Source: Marinobacter sp. SS13-12 (GTDB taxonomy: Bacteria; Pseudomonadota; Gammaproteobacteria; Pseudomonadales; Oleiphilaceae). Taken from it: a stretch of 64,000 bases of DNA. Both the position numbers and the translations under genes were made by a program. Within the stretch, counting starts at the first letter, position 1; each line of letters begins with the position of its first letter. The DNA is taken from the NCBI RefSeq assembly GCF_030227115.1, contig NZ_JASSUA010000003.1, positions 124,001 through 188,000 on the forward strand, in the 5' to 3' direction. This document shows positions 27,918-38,009 of the stretch, piece by piece. The notes under the pieces were generated by a model that saw nothing but the letters and a program-made list of their open reading frames with translations, had not been told where the DNA came from and ran no database searches.

Positions 27918-28462
27918 TATGCTCTCACCGTGTCGACAAAATTGGAGGCTACCTTGAGGTAAATACGAGCCGCACTGAGTAGTTTCTCGGGCAAGTGCAG
28001 ATTCGAGGGGTATTCCTTTACCGCCCGTTCTGCCACCAGCTTGGGCAGAATGAAGGTCTCAAGCCGGTTCAGAATCCGGGTCATGCGGATGGCATAGCTG
28101 ATATCGCCGTCCACCAGCATGCGGTCGTTGGCAAAGGCAACGGAAGTTTTTTCCTGGAATGACAGCACCAGGAAGGCATGGGCAATGTGCTTGAACTGGA
28201 TGGACAGGTCTATTGGCCGGGGCGCCGAGTCGCCATGGTAGTGGAAACGGCCGTCACCGAGGTGTTCCACAATAAGGCGGGAGCCGTTCGGCATCACCAT
28301 CATCTCAAACAGGAAGCCCTCGGGCAGGGCCCGGGCTTCCTTCTGTACGGCAGCATCAATTTCGCTGACGGCCTGAAGCGCACGCCCCATGACCTGGAAC
28401 ATGAGCTCTACATAAAGCCGGCGGGCCTGAAAGACCATCGGCTGGATACGTTTCGCGAGCAT
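27917..28462 (-). CDS. SCP2-like hypothetical protein
   Basis: A 181-residue soluble protein. The stretch from about residue 45 to 150 (EMMVMPNGSRLIVEHLGD, then IQFKHIAHAFLVLSFQEKT and 'MLVDGDISYAIRMTRIL') resembles the SCP2/UbiJ-type lipid-binding fold, with a hydrophobic groove. It is translationally coupled to the iron-alcohol dehydrogenase, so it may carry or present a hydrophobic substrate (inference). The ribosome site before 28462 is poor; MVFQARR at codon 9 is an alternative start. A palindrome lies 35 bases upstream. Confidence 0.6.
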   Translation of the reverse strand: MLAKRIQPMVFQARRLYVELMFQVMGRALQAVSEIDAAVQKEARALPEGFLFEMMVMPNGSRLIVEHLGDGRFHYHGDSAPRPIDLSIQFKHIAHAFLVLSFQEKTSVAFANDRMLVDGDISYAIRMTRILNRLETFILPKLVAERAVKEYPSNLHLPEKLLSAARIYLKVASNFVDTVRA

Positions 28463-28496
28463 GGCAATCGTCCGATTGTTGAGTGATTACCTCAAT

Positions 28497-28518
28497 TTTT
28501 AGAGTTATTGCTCTAAAA
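28497..28518. promoter_or_regulatory. Perfect 8-bp palindrome, likely operator
   Basis: TTTTAGAG (28497-28504) and CTCTAAAA (28511-28518) form a perfect inverted repeat with a six-base spacer, between the SCP2/alcohol dehydrogenase operon and the M48 protease gene. The 75-base gap must contain the operon promoter, and the palindrome is in the right place for a repressor or activator dimer. No family of regulator is identified. Confidence 0.55.
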
Positions 28519-28537
28519 GTCAATGCGGACGATGACA

Positions 28538-29818
28538 TCAGTTCTGCGTCAGTTGGGCCAGCTTCTGTTTCGCCTCCTGGGCAACCTGTCCCTCAGCCTT
28601 GGCCGCGGTGCTGTAATACTGGATAGCATCGTCCCGACGATTCTGTTGGACAGCAATATCACCCAGGCGCAGAAAGGCAATGGAGGTAGGCACGGTTTCA
28701 TTGGCCTTGTTCAGCCGCTCTTTCGCCTTGTCCAGTTTGTTTAGCTCAAGGGCGTTGAGGCCACTGTGAAGCTGGTAGGTGAACATCTCAGGGTAGAGGG
28801 AAGTGGCCTTGTCGAAGTCGGCCTCGGCTTTTTTCTCATTATCCTGGGCCTTGTAGATGCGTCCGCGCAGAGAATAAAAGGCCGCTTCCTCAGGCTCGAT
28901 TCTGATGGCTTCGTTTACCTTGGCGAGTGCCTGATCAAGCTTGTCGTCGCTGGCCAGCTTCAGGGCTTCATCGTGTGCGTCGTAGGCAGGTTGGAGGTCA
29001 CGCAGAAACGACAGTTTTTTCTGGTATTCGTCCTTTCCCCGGTACCCACCAGCGCCGATCTTGTTGACCAGTTCCTGGTTCTCATTCACGCGCTTTTGTG
29101 ACGGTGGGTGGGTGGCAAACATGCCCTCAATAAAGCCGGGATTGCGTCCCTCGGAAAGCCGGACAAAGATTTCCTGCAGCTCCACGGCGGCCTGGGGGTC
29201 GTAGCCGGCTTCTTTCATGTAGCGAATACCATAGTGGTCCGACTCAAGCTCATCGCCCTGGCTGTACTGGGCCAACGCGAGCTGGGCACCCATGGCCGCG
29301 CCACCCATGATCAGCCCGGCCCATTCGTTATCCGAAACCGCGAAGCCCAGTCCCGCAACGCCTAAACTGATAAGCGTGCTTTGTTGCATGCGCTGGACAC
29401 TGTGGCGTGCTGCGGCATGGACAATCTCATGGCCCAGAATGGAGGCAAGTTGAGCCTCGTCCTCCAGTTCTGTCAGCAGCCCCCGGTTGATGGCAATCTT
29501 GCCACCGGGAAGCGCCCAGGCGTTGGGAACACTGCTGTTCAGTACCACAAATTCGTAGGGGAGATCGGGCCGATCACTGACTTTTGCCAGCTTTTGGCCA
29601 ACTTCACTGACGTACTGGTTCAGGTCCGGGTCCAGGTAGAACTGGCCGCCCTGGGTCTGCTGGGTTGGTTTGTATTGCTCGCTGCCAATGGAAAGCTCCT
29701 GGCTTTCAGGGATCAGCGAAAGCTGCTTCTCTCCTGTGACGGGATTGACGGTACACCCGGAAAGAAAGGCGAGCACAATAATAACGGTGAGGTATCGTAA
29801 TCCAGTGTGGATATTCAC
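28538..29818 (-). CDS. M48 metalloprotease lipoprotein with TPR repeats, BepA-like
   Basis: A periplasmic quality-control protease/chaperone for outer-membrane assembly, by similarity to BepA. The 426-residue protein has a lipobox (FLSGC, Cys22), the zinc motif HEIVH at 130-134, third ligand Glu in 'DELESDHYG', and about three to four C-terminal TPR units from about residue 290. GTG start with AAGGAG eight bases upstream. E. coli BepA is about 487 residues and has a cleavable signal rather than a lipobox. Confidence 0.88.
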   Translation of the reverse strand: MNIHTGLRYLTVIIVLAFLSGCTVNPVTGEKQLSLIPESQELSIGSEQYKPTQQTQGGQFYLDPDLNQYVSEVGQKLAKVSDRPDLPYEFVVLNSSVPNAWALPGGKIAINRGLLTELEDEAQLASILGHEIVHAAARHSVQRMQQSTLISLGVAGLGFAVSDNEWAGLIMGGAAMGAQLALAQYSQGDELESDHYGIRYMKEAGYDPQAAVELQEIFVRLSEGRNPGFIEGMFATHPPSQKRVNENQELVNKIGAGGYRGKDEYQKKLSFLRDLQPAYDAHDEALKLASDDKLDQALAKVNEAIRIEPEEAAFYSLRGRIYKAQDNEKKAEADFDKATSLYPEMFTYQLHSGLNALELNKLDKAKERLNKANETVPTSIAFLRLGDIAVQQNRRDDAIQYYSTAAKAEGQVAQEAKQKLAQLTQN

Positions 29819-30012
29819 GGGCAGAACTCCTTGGTCAATGTCCCTGGGCGACTCTGCCGGTTGGCCGGGCCGCCTTTTTGTGCAGATTTGTTATGTTTAT
29901 ACCATAACCCTGATGTGTGGAGGCTTTCATGACTTTACGTTAGTATTGCCGGTCATTTTTATCGAGCATTTCATGCGCACTATCCCCGAGCCTATCTGAC
30001 GAGCCAGACTTT

Positions 30013-30483
30013 ATGAACGATGCCATGAGGATGGACCGGGTTCGCCGTTTTATAGGAACCCTGAACCAGGCCCGCGAACTGGGCCTGACCGTAACATCGG
30101 CAAAAAAAGGGCAGTTGACCCTGTGCCTGCCATACAGCGACCTGATTATCGGTAACCCGGATACCGGCGTCATTCACGGCGGCGCCATCACCACGTTGAT
30201 GGATACGGCCTCGGGCTCAGCGACCATGTGCGCCCTGGATGACTTCGAGCTTTGTCCTACACTGGATCTGCGAGTTGATTACATGCGCCCCGCCGTACCC
30301 CATAAGCCTGTTTTCGCGCGCGCAGAGACCTACAAAGTGACCCGCAATATCATCTTTACCCGCTGCGAGGCTTTCCATGAAACGGGCGAGACCATCGCCA
30401 ACTGCGTCGGCACCTTCATGCGGATCGGCAAGGAAGCAATGCCAAAGTCTTTTCGTGACCTGATCGACGGAGAAAAGGAATAA
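30013..30483 (+). CDS. PaaI-family hotdog thioesterase, first of pair
   Basis: A 156-residue hotdog-fold thioesterase, probably hydrolysing acyl- or aryl-CoA. The motif 'VIHGGAITTLMDTASGSA' holds the catalytic Asp region, and 'LDLRVDYMRPA' is typical of the PaaI/YdiI group. Its stop overlaps the next gene's start (TAATG). No clear ribosome site precedes the ATG at 30013; the promoter must be within 29819-30012, which also serves the divergent protease. Confidence 0.88.
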   Translation: MNDAMRMDRVRRFIGTLNQARELGLTVTSAKKGQLTLCLPYSDLIIGNPDTGVIHGGAITTLMDTASGSATMCALDDFELCPTLDLRVDYMRPAVPHKPVFARAETYKVTRNIIFTRCEAFHETGETIANCVGTFMRIGKEAMPKSFRDLIDGEKE

Positions 30484-30914
30484 TGAACCCTGAAATTCTT
30501 CGTTACACCCAGGAAACCGGTGATTTTTCCCGCATGCTGGAAAGCATCCCCTACGCCCGGTTCATTGGCCTGGAATGCGACCGCTTCGGCGACGACCTGA
30601 TTTTTCGGTTGCCGAAAAAAGAAGAGAACCTGGGCAACCCCATTTTGCCGGCCATTCACGGCGGGGTGATCGGTGGCTTCATGGAGCTGTCCGCCGTCAT
30701 CTACCTGATGATGTCCCAGGAAACCCTGCGCATGCCGCGAATCGTGGACTTTTCCCTGGATTACCTGCGCGCGGGCCTGAACCGGGAAACCTTTGCCGAA
30801 TGCCAGCTGACCCGCCAGGGCAATCGCGTGGCCAACGTGATGATCACCGCCTGGCAGAAATCCCGCTCCCAGCCCATCGCCACAGCCCGGGCGCACTTCC
30901 TGTTGGAAGACTGA
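30483..30914 (+). CDS. PaaI-family hotdog thioesterase, second of pair
   Basis: A 143-residue paralogue of the previous gene, coupled by a TAATG overlap. It keeps 'AIHGGVIGGFMELSAVIYL', where the catalytic acid is Glu rather than Asp, and 'VDFSLDYLRAGL'. The pairing of two different hotdog proteins suggests a heteromeric enzyme (inference). The htpG heat-shock promoter lies just after its stop. Confidence 0.86.
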   Translation: MNPEILRYTQETGDFSRMLESIPYARFIGLECDRFGDDLIFRLPKKEENLGNPILPAIHGGVIGGFMELSAVIYLMMSQETLRMPRIVDFSLDYLRAGLNRETFAECQLTRQGNRVANVMITAWQKSRSQPIATARAHFLLED

Positions 30915-30930
30915 ATTCATCTGATCGGGG

Positions 30931-30957
30931 TTGAAATACCCCGGATGAACCCCATTT
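30931..30957 (+). promoter_or_regulatory. Heat-shock (RpoH, sigma-32) promoter of htpG
   Basis: TTGAAA (30931-30936) and CCCCATTT (30950-30957) are separated by 13 bases, an excellent match to the E. coli sigma-32 consensus (CTTGAAA, 11-16 bases, CCCCATNT). It starts 17 bases after the thioesterase stop and 211 bases before htpG. Transcription would start near 30964 and run through the whole hairpin element before reaching htpG. Confidence 0.85.
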
Positions 30958-30988
30958 CCGAACTCAGCATACTTAAGCATTGGTGCAG

Positions 30989-31100
30989 GCGAGCAGTTGA
31001 GGGTGGGTTTACGAAACACGCCTCAAGACGTCCCTGTGCGGCTCGGGCTCCGCCATCCATGGCTCCGCACGGTTTCGTAAACCCACCCTCAACTGCTCGC
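30989..31100 (+). repeat. Hairpin element copy 3, within the htpG leader
   Basis: Left arm 30989-31017 is the exact reverse complement of right arm 31072-31100 (29 bp). The core 31018-31071 is again 54 nt, and 31048-31070 equals the shared 23-nt block of copies 1 and 2. The arm sequence differs from both other copies. The element ends 41 bases before the htpG ATG, so any mRNA from the RpoH promoter carries it. Confidence 0.9.
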
Positions 31101-31141
31101 ACCGCTCCTCCGAACCTAAACAGCAGGAGACAAAACAAGCC

Positions 31142-33034
31142 ATGACGGTTGAATCGCAAAAAGAGACACTGGGTTTTCAGACCGAAGTTAAGCAACTGCT
31201 TAACCTGATGATCCATTCCTTGTACTCAAACAAGGAAATCTTCCTTCGTGAGCTGATTTCAAACGCGTCGGATGCAGAAGACAAGCTGCGTTTTGCTGCG
31301 TTGAAAGACGACAGCCTTTTCGAGAACGATCCCGAGCTGAAAATCCGCCTGGACTATGACGCTGAAAAGAACACCGTCACCCTGTCCGATAACGGCATCG
31401 GCATGACCCGCGATGACGTGGTGCAGAATCTGGGTACCATTGCCCGGTCCGGTACCGCGGAATTCCTGCAGCAGCTTTCCGGTGACGAGAAGAAAGACAG
31501 CAAGCTGATTGGTCAGTTCGGTGTGGGTTTCTATTCGTCCTTTATTGTAGCGGATGCGGTGGAAGTCTTTACCCGTCGCGCCGGCGCGCCTGTGGAAGAA
31601 GGTGTGCACTGGGAATCCAAAGGCGATGGTGAGTTCACTATCGAGAATGTGGATCTGAATGAGCGTGGCACCAAAATCGTTCTGCACCTGAAAGACGATG
31701 CCAAGGAATTTGCCGATGGCTTCCGCCTGCGTAACCTGGTGAAGAAGTACTCTGACCATATCTCGTTTCCGGTGGTCATGAAGTCCGAATCCGAAGAAGA
31801 AGGCGAGAAGGGCAAGTACGAGACCGTTAACGACGCCACGGCTCTGTGGACCCTGTCTCGCAGCGAGATCAAGGATGAAGAGTACAAGGAATTCTACAAG
31901 CACATTTCCCACGACTTTGAAGACCCGCTGACCTGGTCCCACAACAAGGTGGAAGGCAAGCTGGACTACACCAGCCTGCTGTACATACCCGGCCGTGCAC
32001 CGTTCGATCTCTACAACCGTGAAGCGCCCCGTGGTCTGAAACTGTATGTGCAGCGTGTGTTCATCATGGACGACGCCGAGCAGTTCCTGCCGCTGTACCT
32101 GCGCTTCACCAAGGGCGTGATTGATTCCAACGATCTGTCGCTGAACGTCTCCCGTGAGATCCTGCAGAACGACAGCACTGTGGACAGCATCCGTACCGCG
32201 GTGACCAAGCGGGTTCTCGACATGCTCTCCAAGCTGGCGAAGAAGGAGCCGGAGCAATATCAGCAATTCTGGAATGAGTTCGGCACCGTACTGAAAGAAG
32301 GCCCAGCCGAAGATTTCAGCAACCGCGAGAAAATCGGTGCTCTGCTGCGGTTTGCCTCTACCCATACCGGCGAAGACACCCAGAATGTGTCGCTGGATGA
32401 GTACATCGCCCGTATGAAGGAAGGCCAGAGCAAGATCTACTACATCACCGCTGACAACTTCATGGCCGCCAAGAGCAGCCCGCACCTGGAAGTATTCCGC
32501 AAGAAAGGCGTTGAGGTGCTGATCCTCTCTGACCGGATTGACGAGTGGATGATGGGCTACCTCAACGAATACGACGGCAAACAGTTCCAGGACGTGGCCC
32601 GCGGCGAACTGGATCTCGGCGACGTGGAAACCGAGGAAGACAAGAAGCACCAGGAAGAGGCCACCAAGGAACACAAGGACCTGCTGGAGCGCATCAAGAC
32701 GGCTCTGACCGACCGTGTCCAGGACGTGCGTGTCACCAATCGCCTGACCGATTCACCGGCCTGCCTGGTGGTTGGCGACTTTGACATGGGCGCCCAGATG
32801 AAGAAAATCATGGAAGCCGCCGGCCAGAAGGTGCCCGACAGCAAGCCGATTTTCGAAATCAACGTGGAGCACCCGCTGGTGCAACGCCTTGAGCGCGAGC
32901 AGGGCGAAGACCGCTTCCAGGAGCTGTCTGCCGTACTGCTCGACCAGGCGACACTGGCCAGCGGTGAGCAATTGCAGGACCCGGGGGCGTATGTGAGTCG
33001 CCTGAACCGGCTGTTGCTCGAACTGGCCAACTAA
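31142..33034 (+). CDS. htpG: Molecular chaperone HtpG (Hsp90)
   Basis: HtpG is the bacterial Hsp90, an ATP-dependent cytoplasmic chaperone. The 630-residue protein (E. coli 624) has the N-terminal GHKL ATPase motifs [17 protein letters not shown] and [10 protein letters not shown] and 'GQFGVGFYS', the middle domain with NVSREILQ, and the C-terminal dimerisation region. AGGAG lies twelve bases before the ATG. Expression should be heat-induced from the RpoH promoter at 30931, through a leader of about 178 bases containing a 29-bp hairpin. Confidence 0.97.
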   Translation: MTVESQKETLGFQTEVKQLLNLMIHSLYSNKEIFLRELISNASDAEDKLRFAALKDDSLFENDPELKIRLDYDAEKNTVTLSDNGIGMTRDDVVQNLGTIARSGTAEFLQQLSGDEKKDSKLIGQFGVGFYSSFIVADAVEVFTRRAGAPVEEGVHWESKGDGEFTIENVDLNERGTKIVLHLKDDAKEFADGFRLRNLVKKYSDHISFPVVMKSESEEEGEKGKYETVNDATALWTLSRSEIKDEEYKEFYKHISHDFEDPLTWSHNKVEGKLDYTSLLYIPGRAPFDLYNREAPRGLKLYVQRVFIMDDAEQFLPLYLRFTKGVIDSNDLSLNVSREILQNDSTVDSIRTAVTKRVLDMLSKLAKKEPEQYQQFWNEFGTVLKEGPAEDFSNREKIGALLRFASTHTGEDTQNVSLDEYIARMKEGQSKIYYITADNFMAAKSSPHLEVFRKKGVEVLILSDRIDEWMMGYLNEYDGKQFQDVARGELDLGDVETEEDKKHQEEATKEHKDLLERIKTALTDRVQDVRVTNRLTDSPACLVVGDFDMGAQMKKIMEAAGQKVPDSKPIFEINVEHPLVQRLEREQGEDRFQELSAVLLDQATLASGEQLQDPGAYVSRLNRLLLELAN

Positions 33035-33045
33035 GGCTATATCAC

Positions 33046-33150
33046 GTAGGTCGGATTACGTAGGTCGGATTAGCGAAGCGTAATCCGACAACCGAAACCC
33101 GAGTTGTACGCCAAATTTGTCGGATTACGACTTCGTCTAATCCGACCTAC
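33046..33150. repeat. REP-like facing pair, locus 3, with partial duplicate
   Basis: A complete unit starts at 33060 (GTAGGTCGGATTAGCGAAGC) and its near reverse complement occupies 33116-33150. A truncated 14-base head of the unit (GTAGGTCGGATTAC, 33046-33059) sits directly before it, as if the first half had been copied. The pair lies between htpG and a DUF2835 gene read in the same direction. Confidence 0.9.
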
Positions 33151-33162
33151 GATCAAGGTGTC

Positions 33163-33381
33163 ATGCAGCAGATAATCGTGGACGTCGAAATCAGCCCCGA
33201 CGAGTGGATTAAACTCTACCAGGGCACAGCCACCGACGTCCGCACCACGGCCCGGGACGGGCGCTCTGTCCGTTTCCCGGCCCGTATCCTTTCCCGTTTT
33301 TACCTCAAAGATGGCATTCGCGGCAGCTTCAGGATTCTTTTTGACGATGCCGGGAAGTTCACCTCCGTCGAAAGACTCTGA
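33163..33381 (+). CDS. DUF2835 family protein
   Basis: A 72-residue protein of unknown function. The family pattern is plain: 'VDVEISPDEWIKLYQGTA', 'ARDGRSVRFPARIL', and 'DGIRGSFRILFDDAGKF'. The small beta-rich domain has no known catalytic motif. It starts 12 bases after the REP-like pair, so its promoter or ribosome site must lie in or before the repeat; no good Shine-Dalgarno is visible beyond AAGG. Confidence 0.85.
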   Translation: MQQIIVDVEISPDEWIKLYQGTATDVRTTARDGRSVRFPARILSRFYLKDGIRGSFRILFDDAGKFTSVERL

Positions 33382-33492
33382 TCTTTCACTTCGCCTCATC
33401 CATTAATAAAAACTTTTACGATTGTACTATTAATTAATTGTATTAAACGCCAGGTGCTGCGTTAGCGTGTTGTTGATACGTCGGATAAACCA

Positions 33493-33556
33493 ATAGGAAT
33501 TCGCTATCCGCGACATAACAAATACGCAAAGCAAAGCGTTTTTTATGTCCTATAGT
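33493..33556 (+). promoter_or_regulatory. Candidate OxyR site and promoter of katG
   Basis: ATAG-GAATTCG-CTAT (33493-33507) matches a full OxyR half-site (ATAG, seven bases, CTAT). After a seven-base gap, ATAACAAATACGCAA (33515-33529) matches the second half-site weakly. A -10 box TATAGT (33551-33556) follows with a poor -35, so the OxyR site lies where an activator contacting polymerase should be. OxyR control of katG is established in E. coli; here it is inferred. Confidence 0.6.
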
Positions 33557-33579
33557 TAGTGGAGCTTACTTAAAAGTAG

Positions 33580-35784
<2,205 letters not shown>

Positions 35785-35797
35785 GACCTGCCAGCGA

Positions 35798-35824
35798 ATG
35801 GGCACCCCGCTACGGGGTGCCCAT
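35798..35824 (+). terminator. Hairpin terminator after katG
   Basis: ATGGGCACCCCG (35798-35809) and CGGGGTGCCCAT (35813-35824) form a 12-bp perfect stem with a three-base loop. No T-run follows, so termination may be inefficient, but the position and strength fit the end of katG. Confidence 0.65.
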
Positions 35825-35917
35825 CTATCAACTTCCCGCCAAATTCCTTACAATCCTCCCCGCCTGATTTTTGATCAGTCCTGATTTGAACAGACCTCTT
35901 TCCCCACTGGAGCACCC

Positions 35918-36889
35918 ATGCGAATCATCCTCGCCCCGATGGAAGGGCTGGTCGACGCACCTATCCGTGAGACCCTGACGAAAGTCGGTGGCATTGACCG
36001 GTGCGTCACGGAATTCATTCGCGTGACCCACGGCATGCTGCCACCGAGGGTGTTCTACAAGTACGCTCCGGAACTTCACAACCAGTCGCTTACGGGTGTT
36101 GGTACGCCGGTGGCGGTTCAGCTACTGGGTTCAGATCCGCAACAGATGGCCCGCCATGGCGAAAAAGCCGCCGAGCTGGGCGCAACCCAGGTGGATATCA
36201 ATTTCGGCTGCCCGGCAAAAACCGTGAACAAACACAAAGGCGGTTGCGTACTGATGCGCGAGCCGGAGTTGATGCACGAAATAGTGGCTGCTGTGCGCCA
36301 GGCGGTGCCCGCGAGTGTGCCGGTTACCGCAAAAATGCGCCTGGGGTACGACGACCGTTCCATGGGTGTCGCCTGTGCCCAGGCACTGGAAGCTGCCGGC
36401 GCCAGGGAGATCGTTATCCATGCCCGCAGCAAGGTCGATGGCTATAAACCGCCTGCTTATTGGGAAGACATTGCCAGAGCCCGGGAAGCGGTCAACACCC
36501 ATATCATTGCCAATGGTGAGATCTGGACCGTGGCGGACTATTGGCGATGCCGGGAGGTATCAGGCTGTGACGATGTCATGATCGGCCGCGGCCTGATTGC
36601 ACGGCCGGACCTGGCCCGTCAGATCAAGGCAAGCCAGCAGGGCGAGGCGGTAGCGGACATGACCTGGCCGGAAGCCGTGGTCCTGGTTGGTGAATACGCC
36701 ACCGTTCTGCAGGGCTGGCTGGAAGACCGCTATGTAACCGGCCGTATCAAGCAATGGCTCAATTTCCTGCGCCAGGGCTTTGCCGAGGCTGAAGCTCTGT
36801 GGCCACAGGCCCGCCAGATCCGTCAGGTGGCGCCGATGATGGCCTGCCTCAGGCAGCCGGTACCGATTGCTGATTCCCGCGCCGCCTGA
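35918..36889 (+). CDS. dusC: tRNA-dihydrouridine(16) synthase
   Basis: DusC reduces uridine 16 in tRNA with FMN and NADPH. The 323-residue protein starts with the Dus pattern 'MRIILAPMEGLVDAPIRE', has the catalytic cysteine in INFGCPAKTVNKHKGG (Cys98), and the FMN-phosphate loop 'DDVMIGRGLIARPDL'. The EGLVDAPIRE opening and the KGG step after the Cys loop fit DusC better than DusA or DusB. GGAG lies seven bases before the ATG. Confidence 0.92.
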   Translation: MRIILAPMEGLVDAPIRETLTKVGGIDRCVTEFIRVTHGMLPPRVFYKYAPELHNQSLTGVGTPVAVQLLGSDPQQMARHGEKAAELGATQVDINFGCPAKTVNKHKGGCVLMREPELMHEIVAAVRQAVPASVPVTAKMRLGYDDRSMGVACAQALEAAGAREIVIHARSKVDGYKPPAYWEDIARAREAVNTHIIANGEIWTVADYWRCREVSGCDDVMIGRGLIARPDLARQIKASQQGEAVADMTWPEAVVLVGEYATVLQGWLEDRYVTGRIKQWLNFLRQGFAEAEALWPQARQIRQVAPMMACLRQPVPIADSRAA

Positions 36890-36997
36890 ACGCCAATTCC
36901 CAACGTAAATCTTTCCCGCTGACTACACTGGTACCAACGGCGTTATCGTTCGTATCAGTGTGGTATCAACAATAAAAAGGTGGGGAGGACGAGTCAC

Positions 36998-37987
36998 ATG
37001 TCACAAGGAATTTTTCGCAACACACTGGCCGTCGCCGGGGCGTCTGCCTGTCTTTTGCTGGGCGCGGCCATGTCGGTCCACGCGGATGGGCAGGTGGTCA
37101 AAGTCACACCGCTTGGCAGCCACGATGGAGAGTTCTGCAGCCGTGACAGGGCGCTGGTGTTAGAAGACCCGAACGGCACCCGGATTCTCTACGATGCCGG
37201 TAGAACAGTTGCCGGGCCGGACGATCCCCGGTTGGGCAGGATCGATGTCATTCTGGTCTCCCATATGCACGGCGACCACGTGGGTGATCAGCGCATCAGT
37301 GAAACCAATCAGGGTAGCTGTGCCTCTCCGAACACCGGAGTGTCCACATTGCCGCAGTCCAATACCGTTGATATCGCGGTCAAAACGAACGCGAAAATTG
37401 TCACGGGCAGCGAAATGCCGGCGTTTTTTGCCGCAAAATTGAAGGCTGCCGGTGGTGACCCTGAAAACTCCATGCTGGTGCGCTTTGGTGGTGAGCGGGA
37501 AGTTGGTGGTGTGGCCGTAACCACCGTACCGGCGGTTCACAGTAACGGCGTTGCCCCCTCGTTTCTGACCGGCCCGCTGGCCGAACATCTGAAAGCGGCG
37601 GGCGTGGGCGCCAGCGTGGGACCGCCCACCGGCTATGTGCTGACGTTCTCCAACGGACTGGTGGTGTATCTGTCGGGTGACACCGGCATCACCGCCGAGC
37701 AGAAACTGGTGGTCAACGAACACTATGGCGCCGATCTGGTGGTGATGAATATCGGTGACACGTTCACCACCGGACCGAAAGAGGCTGCCTACGTGGTCAA
37801 TGACCTTGTTCGTCCGAAGGCGGTCATCGCTTCACACGCCAACGAGGCAGCCACCGAAAACGGGGCAGTGCAGGAAGGCACACGTACCGAGCAGTTTATC
37901 GGCCTCGCTTCAATGCCCGTGCACATTCCCCTCAGTGGTAAAACCATGAGCTTTGACAGTAAAGCCCGTTGTACCGAAGGTTGCTGA
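36998..37987 (+). CDS. Secreted metallo-beta-lactamase-fold hydrolase
   Basis: A 329-residue protein with a signal peptide (residues about 1-30, ending VHA) and an MBL-fold domain. Metal ligands are visible in SHMHGDHVGD (His-x-His-x-Asp-His) and the later 'YLSGDTG' Asp. The pattern resembles the UlaG/UPF0173 group rather than true beta-lactamases. A long insert with four Cys (GSCASPNTG, CTEGC end) may give disulfides. GGGGAGGA lies eight bases before the chosen ATG. Substrate unknown. Confidence 0.82.
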   Translation: MSQGIFRNTLAVAGASACLLLGAAMSVHADGQVVKVTPLGSHDGEFCSRDRALVLEDPNGTRILYDAGRTVAGPDDPRLGRIDVILVSHMHGDHVGDQRISETNQGSCASPNTGVSTLPQSNTVDIAVKTNAKIVTGSEMPAFFAAKLKAAGGDPENSMLVRFGGEREVGGVAVTTVPAVHSNGVAPSFLTGPLAEHLKAAGVGASVGPPTGYVLTFSNGLVVYLSGDTGITAEQKLVVNEHYGADLVVMNIGDTFTTGPKEAAYVVNDLVRPKAVIASHANEAATENGAVQEGTRTEQFIGLASMPVHIPLSGKTMSFDSKARCTEGC

Positions 37988-38009
37988 GACAGAGGGCTGG
38001 CCCATGCGG

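Noticed and set aside
31259..32674. A 471-residue minus-strand frame inside htpG
   Set aside because: It lies fully antisense to a strongly conserved gene and mirrors its codon bias; no domain or start site.
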